NCBI GenBank assembly: GCA_009193035.1
Contig: SWDT01000065.1
Location: 124,001 to 188,000, forward strand
DNA length: 64,000 nucleotides
DNA from: Halicephalobus mephisto
Taxonomy: Eukaryota; Nematoda; Chromadorea; Rhabditida; Panagrolaimidae
Reading direction: 5' to 3'
This document shows, in pieces, positions 22,401 to 32,130 of the stretch (positions within the stretch are counted from its first letter, which is position 1; every line of letters starts with the position of its first letter). Position numbers and translations under genes: made by a program. The notes beneath the pieces are model-generated. The model worked only from the letters and a program-made list of their open reading frames with translations. It searched no databases and was not told the origin of the DNA.

Positions 22401-23160
22401 TTTTTCCTCTGGAGATTAGAAAGCAAAAAAGTTGCCATTTTAAAATGCTATGTTACATAACTAGATTTTATGTCCTAAAGAATGACAGACTGGGGATTAG
22501 GACAAACTTGACTAATCTTTGAAGCAACATGTAACAGTACAAATTGACGTAGGTAATTTTTTATATAATGTTAAATTTTTTTACAATGTTAAATTTTTTT
22601 AAATTTAATAAAATTGAAAATAAAAAAGTGGATTTTCCTAGAGTTATTGATAGTTTACGAAGGTTTTTGAGATACTTTAGACCTAATGAGGACATACAGT
22701 AATACAAAGTGCACTTTTAATTTAGACAAAAATTCAATCTTTAATTTCCTAATTTACAGTCCATTGATTTAACCACCAAAGCATGCTAAAAAAGAAATCC
22801 TTAAATTTTTTAATAAATTTCTTTAAAAATTTCTTTATAAATTTTTTAATAAATTTCTTTAAAAATTTCTTTTAAAAATTTTTTATAAATTTCTTTAAAA
22901 TTTTCTATAAACTTTATTAATTTAAAAAAAAACTAAAATTTTTTTAAAAATTTTTTAAAAAATTTCTTTAAAATTTTTTATAAACTTTAAAATTTTTTTA
23001 TAAATTTCTTTAAAATTTTCTATAAACTTTATTAATTTAAAAAAAATTTTAAAGTTTATAAAAATTTTAAAGTTTTTTTCAAAATTAATATTTTTTTTTG
23101 AAAATTGAATTTCAACTAGATGTCCCTTTTTCCGTTTTTTGTTTGTAGTCCAGCTCAATT
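22401..23160. other. Unique sequence, then AATTTCTTTA repeats
   Basis: 22401-22790 is unique. 22790-23100 repeats TAAATTTCTTTAAAAATTTC-like text and has a small inverted segment near 23030-23070. Confidence 0.55.
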
Positions 23161-23713
23161 TCACCGATCACAATTTATGGAGTGTCCAGCAGTCTCCCGG
23201 AATCTGTCAGAACTTCCCGGACTAGCCAGTCAAAGTTCTGCAGATTTTCAATGGAGATTAAAAATAATAATCAAACAAAACAAATAAAACAAACTACTTG
23301 AACCTTGATTTACCGAGAAAAAGCCAAATGAGAAATGACAAGAATAAAAAACGGGATTTTCAAAATCACAATGAATGCACGGAAAATCACCTTAGGACAA
23401 AAAAAATGTACAATTTTTTTTCCTTTTTTGTTTGACCAGTGGACTCGTAAAGACTTACTAAACTACAATAGCTACAGTAAACAAGTATTAAGAAAATTCG
23501 TCCCGAGACCGAGCTCCACTCAAACAAGGGATCCCTGAGATGCTAATTTGCCAAAAAAAAAAATTTAACCAGCGATTGTGAACTTTGAAACCTAAGAGAA
23601 GGCGGAAAACGGAAGTTTTCTAAATTTAGAGTCCAGTTTTTTCCAGAAAAGTCCAACTATTGGACCAGCCGACAGCGGAAAAAAACTCGTTTTTTGGATT
23701 TTTCAATGCAGAT
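23161..23713. other. 3' flank of gene 1 (minus strand)
   Basis: A GC-richer stretch downstream of the stop codon of the 23714-24344 exon. A minus-strand acceptor-like CTCTTAG lies near 23598. A weak donor 17-18 nt before the stop could join it in frame to about 30 more codons, so the true C-terminus of gene 1 may differ. No AATAAA was seen close to the stop. A plus-strand 36-codon ATG frame begins at 23177; not called. Confidence 0.4.
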
Positions 23714-24344
23714 TCATTGCCGGAATTGGAAGAAACCTCGAAGGGGAACCAGAGTGTCCAGCACGACTTGGTCGGGTTTCTTTGGGGGACGAGGAATCGG
23801 AATTGGAGCTGTGACGCTCATTGGAGAAACTTCTTCATCACAATGACGTTTTTCAGCGATGATTTTTACATGACGAGATTTTCGTTTTCTTGCCATAGAA
23901 GTTCCGTCTTCTTCCAACATCTCCAGAGCATCGGCTCCTTCTTCAACTTCGTCGAATCCAGCGTCGTAGAACTTTCCAGAGTCCTTGACGGTGTACTCGA
24001 TGATGTTGGAATCGTGGAGTTTTCTGTCTTCCTTCTTCTCGATTTCGAATCCGTGACTGAAATCAATCTCCATGTCGGCGTCAACGAAGCCCGTGTTTTC
24101 TCTGTCTTCATTCAAACCGAAATCAATTTCCATGTCAGATTCGGTTCTTTCTTCGGGAACTAAATTTCCTAATTGAGAGACAAATGAGAAGCCATCTGTA
24201 ACGGCGGCCTGGGAAGGCGAGATCGCGGTTGGGGTAGCGGCCTGCGCTGGACCCCGAGAGGAAGATCGACGAGTAAATAACGGTCCGTCAGTGGTGCTTC
24301 TGTCCCGTTCTGTTAACAATGAGATGCATTCATTCATCGGATAA
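23714..24344 (-). CDS. Gene 1, exon 2: acidic exon with ECxxLL and DGTSMARKRK motifs
   Basis: One long minus-strand frame of 209 residues plus stop (TGA 23716-23714) begins at a textbook acceptor (TTTTTTCAG ending at 24345), one base before the first full codon (phase 2). Joined to exon 1 (29428-29179) it would give a protein of about 280 aa. In that numbering E-C-I-S-L-L is at 76-81. An S/R/A/P-rich segment follows, then two copies of D-M-E-I-D-F at 141-146 and 161-166, a strongly acidic middle, and D-G-T-S-M-A-R-K-R-K at 217-226, which looks like a nuclear localisation signal. A proline-basic tail (I-P-I-P-R-P-P-K-K) comes last. The residues and their use of G/C-ending codons contrast with the AT-rich surroundings. 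If there is no upstream exon, translation could start at ATG 24337, 7 nt from a possible trans-splice site, giving 207 aa. I recognise no named ortholog. The exon is secure; the join to exon 1 is inference. Confidence 0.8.
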
Positions 24345-25427
24345 CTGAAAAAATAAAAAATTACAAATTTCATTTAAAAAAAAATAAAAAATTACAAATT
24401 TCATTTTAAAAAAATAAAAAATTTTAATTTTATTTTAAAAAATTTTATTTTATTCAAAAAATTTAAAAATTTCAATTTCATTCAAAAAAAGAAAATTTTA
24501 ATTTTATTTTTAAAAATTTTTAAATTTCAATTTTTTTTAAATATAAATTTTTTGATTTTTTTAAATTTAAAATTTTCGATTTTTTTTAAATATAAATTTT
24601 TTAATTTTTTTAATTTTGTGTGCAACCTGCGAAAATAAAAAAATTAAAAGTATTTTTTGCACATTGCATGCAATTTTGTTTTTCTAAAAACTTAACCAGT
24701 CATTTTCAACAAACAACTTTGTTGTGATATTTTTTGATTTTTAATTTTTTTTATGATGTTTAATTTTTTTGAAATTTGGTTTTTTGTTTCAAAAACAATG
24801 TAGTTGTCAATCAATCCAAGCTGAACGAAATCCTAAATGACGTCTTAAGACCGAATTTTTTTAAAAATTAAAAAAAAAATTATTTTTCTTAAAAATTTTA
24901 AAAAAATCTTTTTTTTTCTTAAAAAATTTACTTTTTTTTTAAAATTAAAAAACATTACTTTTCTTAAAAAATTTAAAAAAATCTTTTTTTTTCTTAAAAA
25001 TTAAAAAAAATTATTTTTTCTTAAAAATTTTAAAAAAATTTTATTTTTTTAAAATCAATTTTTTCTAAAAATATAAACGAAATCGAAAATTTGCGGTTGA
25101 ATGAGAAATGAGTCCTTCGAAAATTCAGAAGAGCAATCTTCAGAAATTGTAGACGAAAAACAAATTTTATTTTTTTGTTTTTCAGGTTTCTTTTGCTTTT
25201 TGAGTGAAAAAAGACGGAAACAAATGACGAAACTAGGTGTTTTTAATGTTGGAAAACAAATTTGATCTGATCGATTCTCACTCCATGAACTTTAATTTCC
25301 TAAAGATCGGTCCGTCGTTAAATTTAAAACTAATAGATTTTCGAATTAACTTTTTTCGAGAAAATTTACAAATTCATAGTTGTTTTAACACGAAAAATGA
25401 CATTAATTGTTAAAATAGAAAACAAAA
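24345..25427. other. AT-rich sequence inside the proposed gene 1 intron
   Basis: Mainly A/T runs such as TTTTTCTTAAAAATTTTAAA. GC-richer text at 24620-24840 and 25080-25330 has no convincing exon; TTTTTGTTTTTCAG near 25186 is a plus-strand acceptor-like site with no open frame after it. Confidence 0.5.
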
Positions 25428-25800
25428 GTATTTTAATAATGCCTACTAGAACAACAAAAAACAGATAAAATTATAATCGTAATGTAAGACAATCAAGTCT
25501 TATTTACACTCTACAGTACCCCACAGTCCCTGATGTTTAGGCCATTGCTTCAAGTCCTTTCTAGTCTGGTTTTCTGTTTCGACAGTAATCTAGCAACAGA
25601 TAGGATTATGTCGATTAAAAACGGCTGTTAAAATAAGAAACAGAAGTGACATAAATCTCTACTAGAACAACAAGGATATAATTTGCATTTTCTTCCAACA
25701 AATACAACTGAGAATCTCATTTACGTCTTACAGTACCCCACAGTCCCTGATATTCAGACTATTGCTTCAAATCCCTTCTAGTCTGGTTTTCTGTTTTATC
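25428..25800. repeat. Direct duplicate of 16291-16620
   Basis: Near-identical to the copy 9.1 kb to the left, differing mainly by a 2-base insertion near 25652 and a few substitutions. Its last subunit (from about 25730) continues with ATTGCTTCAAATCCC-like text. Confidence 0.9.
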
Positions 25801-25807
25801 ACTAATA

Positions 25808-25927
25808 TGAAAATAGCAACATTTAATACAAAATTTCGGAATTTAATGAAAATTTAGATTAAAAATTTTCAATCTAAATTTTCATCGAGAAAACTTTCGA
25901 AATTTCGTATTAAATGTTGCTATTTTT
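25808..25927. mobile_element. Hairpin-forming fold-back element
   Basis: The left arm AAAATAGCAACATTTAATAC with AAAATTTCGG, and an inner AAAATTTAGATTA, are reverse-complemented on the right (TAATCTAAATTTTC-like text, then GAAATTTCGTATTAAATGTT and GCTATTTTT). Arms are about 55 bp with a very short loop and one internal asymmetry. It is most likely a non-autonomous palindromic element or the scar of one. Confidence 0.75.
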
Positions 25928-26040
25928 ACAGTATTACAATGTTCTTTAATCTAAGTCTAAGACTGTAAACAGGGAAACTCATCGAAAACAAGTTACTTTT
26001 TCAACCAAGTTCCAAACATCGTAAATTATTCTCATACAAA

Positions 26041-26192
26041 AAAACGTAATTTTTTGTACTGTAAAAAAATGTAAATTGTTACTATTATTTCCAATTTTGT
26101 CACAAATGTCAAATATCTACGAAAAATGTGAAAATTGTGTCACATTTTTGTTATTTTTCGAAATTTTTAAAGTACGAAAAAGTTGCTTTTTT
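26041..26192. mobile_element. Small TIR element, family shared with 35.1 kb
   Basis: The left terminus (ACGTAATTTTTTGTACTGTA from 26044) and the right terminus (AGTACGAAAAAGTTGCTTTT, 26171-26190) are imperfect inverted repeats. The body contains TTGTCACAAATGTCAAATAT and TGTCACATTTTTGTTATTT-like words that also occur in the element at 35119-35262. About 150 bp, with no coding capacity. Confidence 0.65.
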
Positions 26193-26318
26193 TTTGTTTT
26201 TAATGTTTTTTAAATTTTATTTGTAATTTTGTTGAAATTTTCTAAATATTCAAAAATAATGGTAAGTCCCGAATCGGCAGTTCCACGAGGACCCTCATCT
26301 TTGATCGCCGAAACAAAA

Positions 26319-26546
26319 TCACTGCGCAAGAAAATTTAAAATATCTTTCATCTTTTTTTTCATCAAAAAGAAAAAACGATAAATTTTATCCTTCTCTCGA
26401 ATGAGGTCTCCAGTATCTGAATCGGAATTATAGTCATTGTTCAAGTTGGACTTTTTCCTCTGGATTACGGTAAAATTGATATTTACAACTTTTTGGAGTT
26501 TTATGAAAGCCATTATGAAAGTAGAGATAATTGCTGCATTTGACAT
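26319..26546 (-). CDS. Candidate ORF, 75 aa
   Basis: An ATG at 26546 opens a 75-codon minus-strand frame ending at TGA. Its second half is charged and varied (Y-N-S-D-S-D-T-G-D, then K-K-K-M-K-D-I). A further minus-strand frame, about 26712-26591, ends beside a GTAAAT donor-like word, but the phases do not join. The region lies inside the proposed gene 1 intron on the same strand, so either piece could also be an unrecognised internal exon. Confidence 0.25.
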   Translation of the reverse strand: MSNAAIISTFIMAFIKLQKVVNINFTVIQRKKSNLNNDYNSDSDTGDLIREKDKIYRFFFLMKKKMKDILNFLAQ

Positions 26547-26880
26547 TAAGCAGACATTTAGACAACTTTAGGGATTTCCGTCGAGAGATTTACAGCTGTT
26601 TTTTCTCTTCATCCAGTCGAGTAAATTCGATTAAGAACGTGTCGCCAATTTGCGCCAGACTCTCGAAATTAATTAGACAGCTCTTTCGACAGAAAGCCTT
26701 CGTTAAAATTTAATTAACTATAGACCGCTTTACAATGTCCTTCTGTCTTTCATTGTTCCAGTTTGCGGTCCGGGAAAGAAATTAAGAGACTAATAGCATG
26801 CGCTTTTTCGGATAACTTTATTTTCGTAATTTTTGCACTAATGAAGTTTCTGGACTGAAAAATGGCTTTTGGTCCCAACG

Positions 26881-27057
26881 ATGAACTCTTACATTTCGTC
26901 ACGGATCCATGAATTTTTAAGTAAGTTATTTCAGAAGACAGAAATTAAACTGAAAGAGAATTTTTGGGATCAGACATTTCAGATTATCCGTTTTTCACAA
27001 AAAATTGATTACCGTGAAATTGCCGCTAGGCTTGATGAATTTGTATGCAGTAGATAA
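26881..27057 (+). CDS. Candidate ORF, 58 aa, whose end is duplicated at 39.5 kb
   Basis: A frame open from 26845 with an ATG at 26881 runs to TAA 27055-27057. It includes an internal GTAAGT ... CATTTCAG pair (26921-26981, 61 bp) that looks like a worm intron, though splicing it would shift the frame to an early stop. The last codons, A-A-R-L-D-E-F-V-C-S-R, correspond to A-A-R-L-D-K-L-R-F-T-R in the inverted copy near 39.5 kb, where the stop position is also kept but a TAG lies upstream. The end of the frame merges into the 161-bp array. Confidence 0.25.
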   Translation: MNSYISSRIHEFLSKLFQKTEIKLKENFWDQTFQIIRFSQKIDYREIAARLDEFVCSR

Positions 27058-27660
27058 CCCTAAGAACTCTACTACGAGATTTGCTTCGTACAATTTTCGA
27101 TAAAAGCAGCATTAAAAGATATAGGATCTTATATACCATGCGCATGTACTATATATAGAATTGAGTACAATTTTATGAATCTCTTTCTACATCTAGTAAA
27201 TTAGTATGTACTAGATAGCCTTAGGAAGTTTGATGCCAAATTCACATCACAAATGTTTCAGAAAAAGTATTATTCAAAGATACAGGATCTTATATACCAT
27301 GCATACATACTATATATAGAATTGAATACAATTGCACAAATCTTTGTTTCCATCCAGTAAATTACTATCTACTAGATAGCCCTAAGAAGTTTGATGCCAA
27401 ATTCACATCACAAATGCTTCAGAAGAAAGAATATTCAAAGATACAGGATCTTATATGCCATGTATATATACTATATATAGAATTGAATACAATTGCATAA
27501 ATATTTGTTTCCATCCAGTAAATTACTATCTACTAGATAGCCCTAAGAAGTTTGATGCCAAATTCACATCTCAAATGCTTCAGAAGAAGTATTATTCAAA
27601 GATATAGGATCTTATATGACGTAACTCCCACATGTAAGACACTTGGATGTGAATCCAAAA
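27030..27660. repeat. 161-bp tandem array, inverted partner at 39 kb
   Basis: Four copies have CTAGATAGCCCTAAGAAGTT-like words near 27048, 27211, 27372 and 27533. Each copy includes GATCTTATATACCATGC and CTATATATAGAATTGA. The array plus its right flank (CACATGTAAGACACTTGGAT) is reverse-complemented at 38971-39530. Confidence 0.9.
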
Positions 27661-28262
27661 AACTGTTCCTAAATGTTCCAGAACGAAGCTTCTGATTTGC
27701 AAATCATTTTCGCAATAAAACGATTTCAGATAATATAAAGTTTGTAACCGGATCGATCTCGGAACCCCTGAGGGGGCTCTTTCGACTGGTATATGACTAT
27801 TTTAATTGATAAAGAGTAAAATTGCGAAATTTCTCGTTGATTTATGTCTAGACTATTAGTGTTCCCCTCCAGTAATCAAAAGCTGGCCAAGCAAGTTTCC
27901 ATCGGACATGTTTCAGCGCAAATTTTCACGCCTGAGGGCGAGCCAGCGGCAAAAAATCGATTAAATTCGTGCAACGACAGACAAACTTTGTTTGTCCTTT
28001 TTCGTTTGACTAAAGAAAAATAAAATTTTTTGCACTTGGAACAAGAATCTAGGATAATGTAAACTTGTTTCGTTCCCTACATTTTGTATTGATCTTCTTC
28101 AGTCTTTGAGCTATTTTAAATCTCTTGCCAGAGACCACAAACAAGTAAAACATGCATTTTTTGAAAGAAAAATTTTACTTTAACTCATCCCCGAGGGAGG
28201 TTCAAGTGAACTTGAAGATTTTGAAAAATTGCCCAGATTCATTTTGAATAATCTTTGGATTT
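27661..28262. other. Unique GC-richer sequence
   Basis: The palindrome AACCCCTGAGGGGGCT lies near 27767. There are several short open frames on both strands but no exon with matching splice signals and no RNA gene recognised. Confidence 0.45.
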
Positions 28263-28538
28263 TTACGTCAATCTTTTCGTTAAAAAACAAAAAATTCCAT
28301 CAACCACAAAATTGCAGTCATTTGGTTCCGAAATGACAAATGAACTTTTTTCAAAAAACAATTTTTCATTTGGCCAAAGGGCATTATGCCATTTTTTATC
28401 AAAGTTTCTTTGAAAAAAGTCCGATTTTGAAGATTGATGGCCATTAGTTATTTTCTCTTGATAACCATTATTCGGATGAAATAAAGCAACTGTTGTGTCT
28501 TTTCCCGATGCAAGGGCAGTCGACCGAAATGCATTCAA
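28263..28538 (-). CDS. Candidate ORF, 91 aa
   Basis: An ATG at 28538 is preceded at once by an in-frame TGA, and the frame is open to TAA 28265-28263. The peptide has a polar N-terminal half and an F/K/N-rich C-terminal half. It lies inside the proposed gene 1 intron on the same strand, about 640 bp after exon 1. It has no acceptor at its left edge and no recognised domain. A few frames of this length are expected by chance in the window. Confidence 0.22.
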   Translation of the reverse strand: MNAFRSTALASGKDTTVALFHPNNGYQEKITNGHQSSKSDFFQRNFDKKWHNALWPNEKLFFEKSSFVISEPNDCNFVVDGIFCFLTKRLT

Positions 28539-28689
28539 TCAAGCTCAGCGAGGGGTCCAACTGGTGTTTGATCGATTTTCTCCAGTCAGGTGCCTCAGAT
28601 GAGGACTACAGAAAATCAAAGTTTAATTTCTTAATCGACAATCATACGATTAAAAAAAGCAAAAAATCCAAAATTCATAAATCTTGAAA

Positions 28690-29060
28690 TTTTTAGTTTT
28701 TTAGAATTTATGAAATTAAGAAATTTTGAGATAATTTTAAAAATTCAAAGAGATTCTAGAAGAATTTCCAAGTTTTTAGAAAATTTCAAAAAGTTCCAGA
28801 AGATTTCAGAAGCTTCTAGAAATTTTTAGAAGATTTCAGAAGTTTCTAGAAAGTTTCAGAAGGCTTCCAGAAGATTCTAGAAAGTCTCAGAAGGCTATTA
28901 GAAGCTTCTACAAAATCTCAGAAGACTTCAGAAATTTCTAGAAAGTCTCAGAAGGCTTTCAGAAATTTCTACAAAAGTCTCAGAAGGCTATTAGAAGCTT
29001 CTACAATAGTCTCAAAAGGCTTTCAGAATCCTTTATTAGATTTGAGAAACTTCTACAATA
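28690..29060. repeat. 30-bp CTAGAAAGTCTCAGAAGGCT minisatellite
   Basis: About twelve imperfect copies, made of TTTCTAGAAAGT/TTCTACAAAGT and CTCAGAAGGC modules. It lies in the proposed gene 1 intron. Confidence 0.85.
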
Positions 29061-29178
29061 TTTTACTTTATTGTGAGCTAAATTGAATGTATTTTTTTAG
29101 TTTTTTGGTGAAATTTGACATGTAACTTTTGAATTAGTTTTTCTTCCTGGTTTGGTTTTTTAAAATATAGAAACTTAC

Positions 29179-29428
29179 TAGTCAAGAGCTTTGGTCTTGC
29201 GGCAGACACCGAGGATGGCGAGGTTTCTGCGGAGGGCACTTCCGCTGCTGCATTGGCGCAAAGCTGCAAGTTTGTCACAACTAAGCAAGAATAGCTTGTG
29301 GCGAATTAGCTTCTCGTTTTGGCGATCTAGTTTAATCCTTGAGGCAGAAGAAACAGTGTGGTTGGTAGGACGACTCGCATTGTTGTCCATTTGACCCGTT
29401 TTTATTTTTTAAAGTTAACTCGTTTGTT
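29179..29428 (-). CDS. Gene 1, exon 1: SERTA-like N-terminal exon
   Basis: The exon lies between an ideal acceptor (TTTTTTTTCAG ending at 29429) and an ideal donor (GTAAGTTT from 29178). After 38 nt of leader with an in-frame stop (so the upstream side is a 5' end, probably trans-spliced), ATG 29390-29388 starts 70 codons plus two bases, open exactly to the donor. Residues 32-64 show a hydrophobic start, S37-x-x-K40-L41, L53-R54-R55, then L57-x-I59-L60 and R64, which matches the SERTA motif pattern. In vertebrates and insects that motif marks small nuclear co-regulators of transcription and the cell cycle. The donor leaves phase 2, which fits the acceptor at 24345 and would place the acidic exon after it (4.8-kb intron). 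An alternative acceptor at 29078 would end the protein after three residues and put an AATAAA at the stop. The exon is well supported; the SERTA assignment is tentative. Confidence 0.7.
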
Positions 29429-29440
29429 CTGAAAAAAAAA
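29429..29440 (-). other. Probable trans-splice acceptor of gene 1
   Basis: Minus-strand T8-CAG. The exon after it has an in-frame stop before the first ATG, and the region upstream is only A/T runs. This fits addition of a spliced leader. No spliced-leader RNA gene is in the window. Confidence 0.5.
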
Positions 29441-29933
29441 TAATAAAAAAAAATAAAAAAAAAATAAAAAAAATAATAAAAATTTAAAAAAAAATAATAA
29501 AAATAAAAATTTGTTTTTTGCAAAAAAAAAAATCTCGACACGAATTTTTTAAAAATATAAATACAAATTTCGGAAAAATTTTGAAAAGTTACAAAAAATT
29601 GGAAAATTTTAAAAATGTTTTATTAATTTTTAAAAATTCTAAAAAATTTTATTTTTTAAATTTGTTGGATTTTGAAAAATTTCGAAATTTTCAAATTTCG
29701 CAAAAATTAAAATTAAAATTATTAATGAAAAAATTTACGAATAATTTTTCGAAAAAAATCGATTTTTGACTACAATTTTGGATAAAACAAGTTTTGTAAG
29801 ACATGTCCGAAAGTGGAAATGTAGTTTTCGTAATCCTCTTCCGACCTTCATTTGCAAAAGCTTAAATTTTAAATTAGCGCAAGTTTTAGTGCAAAAATCT
29901 AGCGAACACTGCGTGCGCATCGGAGCAGGCAGA
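29441..29933. other. AT-rich upstream region of gene 1
   Basis: A/T runs to about 29760, then about 170 bp of GC-richer sequence before the minisatellite. A core promoter cannot be picked out. Confidence 0.45.
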
Positions 29934-30278
29934 GTGGTCTCCGAATAGCAGAGTGTTCTCTGAAAAGAGACAAAGTGTTCTCTGAATGGCATAGTGTTCT
30001 CTCAGAAAAGACATAGTGTTCTCTGAAAAGATACAAAGTGTTCTCTGAATGGCAGAGTGTTCTCTCAGAAAAGACAAAGTGTTCTCTGAAAAGAGACAAA
30101 GTGTTCTCCGAATGGCAGAGTGTTCTCTCAGAAAAGACAAAGTGTTCTCTCAGAAAAGACATAGTGTTCTCTGAATGGCATAGTGTTCTCTCGAAAAAGA
30201 CAAAGTGTTCTCTGAATAACAGAATGGTCTTTGAATGACAGAATGGTCTCTCGACGACAGAGTGGTCTCTCGGAGACA
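29934..30278. repeat. 19/22-bp minisatellite of AGTGTTCTCT units
   Basis: Seventeen head-to-tail units all start with AGTGTTCTCT or AATGGTCTCT and are followed by either GAATGGC (19-bp form) or CAGAAAAGAC / GAAAAGAGAC (22-bp form). The two forms alternate irregularly, and the right end (GTGGTCTCTCG units) is diverged. The units lack stops on the minus strand, so long minus-strand frames cross the array (30483-29899 and 30590-30150). I treat those as by-products. Confidence 0.95.
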
Positions 30279-30600
30279 GCGGCAACAACCAGCCGTTGAG
30301 CCTTGAAAACTGCGATTCTGGGCTCGACAGGAGGAGGGGCTTAGCGACGACTGCGTAAACCCTTTTGAAAAGGGCGGTCCTATATGTACTGGATGAACAC
30401 AAACAAGCGTAACACACGCTCTTTTTCCTTCTTGGATATATGGAGAAAACGTTCTTACGGACATTTGTTGTCGAAACTTGCAAGATGGGAAATTCTGCCC
30501 CTGAAATTGGAGAGGGCTCCCCGACCTCTTCGACTTGGTAGAATTGAAAATTGAGAAAAACCAGGCAATGTCAACATTTTTTTTCAACAAAACTAAACCT
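30279..30600. other. Unique GC-rich block with two hairpins
   Basis: Much richer in G+C than its surroundings. It contains CCCTTTTGAAAAGGG (30360-30374) and AGCGTAACACACGCT (30406-30420), the latter followed one base later by five T, a layout like an RNA polymerase III 3' end on the plus strand. No A/B boxes or known RNA family could be recognised. Two minus-strand frames are open across it into the minisatellite. It may be a small RNA gene, a promoter or an exon; undecided. Confidence 0.35.
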
Positions 30601-31724
30601 TGATCTCAACGCGAAAATAGAAAAATAAATTTATTGTTTAATTATTTTTTCAAAAGCTATAAACTAAAATAAAAGTGAAAATTGATCTGAGAACTGACAG
30701 AAAAAATGAGAGAAATCTGGTCCTGGAGAGAAGTGGAGAAGTTAAATAAATATACAAATGGGTCTTCAAAAGAAAATTTTTAGTCAACATTCGACCATAT
30801 AGAACTTGTGGGAAATCCGGTCCTAAAGAAAAATAAGAACTACAGTAATTTTATGAATTAAGAAAAAATTAAGAAAATTTGGTTCTAGAAAGAAATAAGA
30901 ATTACGGTAACTTTATGAATTGAGTAAAAATTAAGAAAATTTTTATATATTCATAAATGATAAAATTTGGTCCTAAAGAGAACCGAAAATTACCGTAATT
31001 TTACAGGTTAATTTTGATCTTAAAAAAGATTTTTAAAAAATTAATCTAAACAAAGATTAAAAAATTTTTAAATTAAAAATAAATGAAAAAAATTAAACAA
31101 TTTAGATAAATTAACAATTGTCCCATATGGAAATTTTTGTAGTAAGCCTAAGTAGGGATTAAGAAAATACCTCATTTCAGACGGAAATAGAAAAAGTGAA
31201 AAAACTACAAACCTTCGAAAAATTAACAGTAATTTTGTAAAAAATTTTCGTGGTAAGAAAATCATCGAGAAAATAAACAAATTTCAAAAATCAAAATTAC
31301 AGTAATCTTAAAAGTAATAATTTTTGAAAAAAAATAAAATTTAATTAAAAAAATCAAAATTACAGTAATCTTAAAAGTAATAATTTTTGAAAAAAAATAA
31401 AGTTTAATTTTAAAAAGTAATAGATTTTTGAAAAAAAATAATTTTTTAAAAACCAAAATTACAGTAATTTTAATTTTTAAAAGTTTTAAAGGGCAAATTT
31501 ATTAAAAGTTTACCTTTTACATAAAAATAGAAGAAAATTGGTCTTAAGGGGAAGTAAGGATTACAGTAATTTTTTAAGTTTGTAATAATTTTGAATGGAA
31601 ATTTTGTGGTAAGAAAATTAATCTATGTAAAAACCAATAACTACGGTGTTAATTCCTAGTATGGTAAAAAATAAATATTACTATTTCAACAGAGTGATAC
31701 TAAATTACTAAAATTCCCCTACAG
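30601..31724. repeat. Diverged ATTACAGTAATTTT repeats in AT-rich DNA
   Basis: GGTCCTAAAGA, AAATTACAGTAATCTTAAAA and AAGTAATAATTTTTGAAA words recur. 31290-31470 is a clear 63-bp tandem repeat of about three copies. Confidence 0.7.
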
Positions 31725-32130
31725 TACGATTAACTTTCCTACAGTAAAATAAATTTTTTTACATTAAGACCAATTTTTTTACAGTAAGATCAACTTCTAA
31801 ATTAAGGCCAATTTTGTTACAGTAAAATCAATTTTTTTACAGTAAGATCAATTTCTACAGTAAAACCAGTTTTGTTACAGTAAGATTAATTTCTACAGTA
31901 AGATTGATTTTTTATATTAAGGCCAATTTTTTTACAGTAAAATCAACTTCTACAGTAAGGCCAATTTTTTTACAGTAAAATCAACTTCTACAGTAAGGCC
32001 AATTTTTTTACAGTAAGATTGATTTTTTTACAGTAAAACCAGTTTTTTGTAATAAAATCAACTTCTACAGTAAGATTGATTTTTTTTACAGTAAGATAAA
32101 TTCCTACAGTAAGACCAATCTCTTCTACAG
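31725..32130. repeat. 20-32 bp array of TTTTTTACAGTAAG units
   Basis: About seventeen units of the form (T)n-ACAGTAAGA(C/T)CAA, alternating with CTACAGTAAGGCCAA. Each unit reads as a T-run, then ACAG, then TAAG, which resembles a worm 3' splice site. Confidence 0.9.

Noticed and set aside
23660..24163. 167-codon plus-strand frame
   Set aside because: Opposite strand of gene 1 exon 2; the minus-strand frame has the charged composition, motifs and splice acceptor.
29899..30590. 194- and 146-codon minus-strand frames
   Set aside because: Most of their length is the 19/22-bp minisatellite. The GC-rich part at 30279-30590 is open in two frames with no splice or start support.
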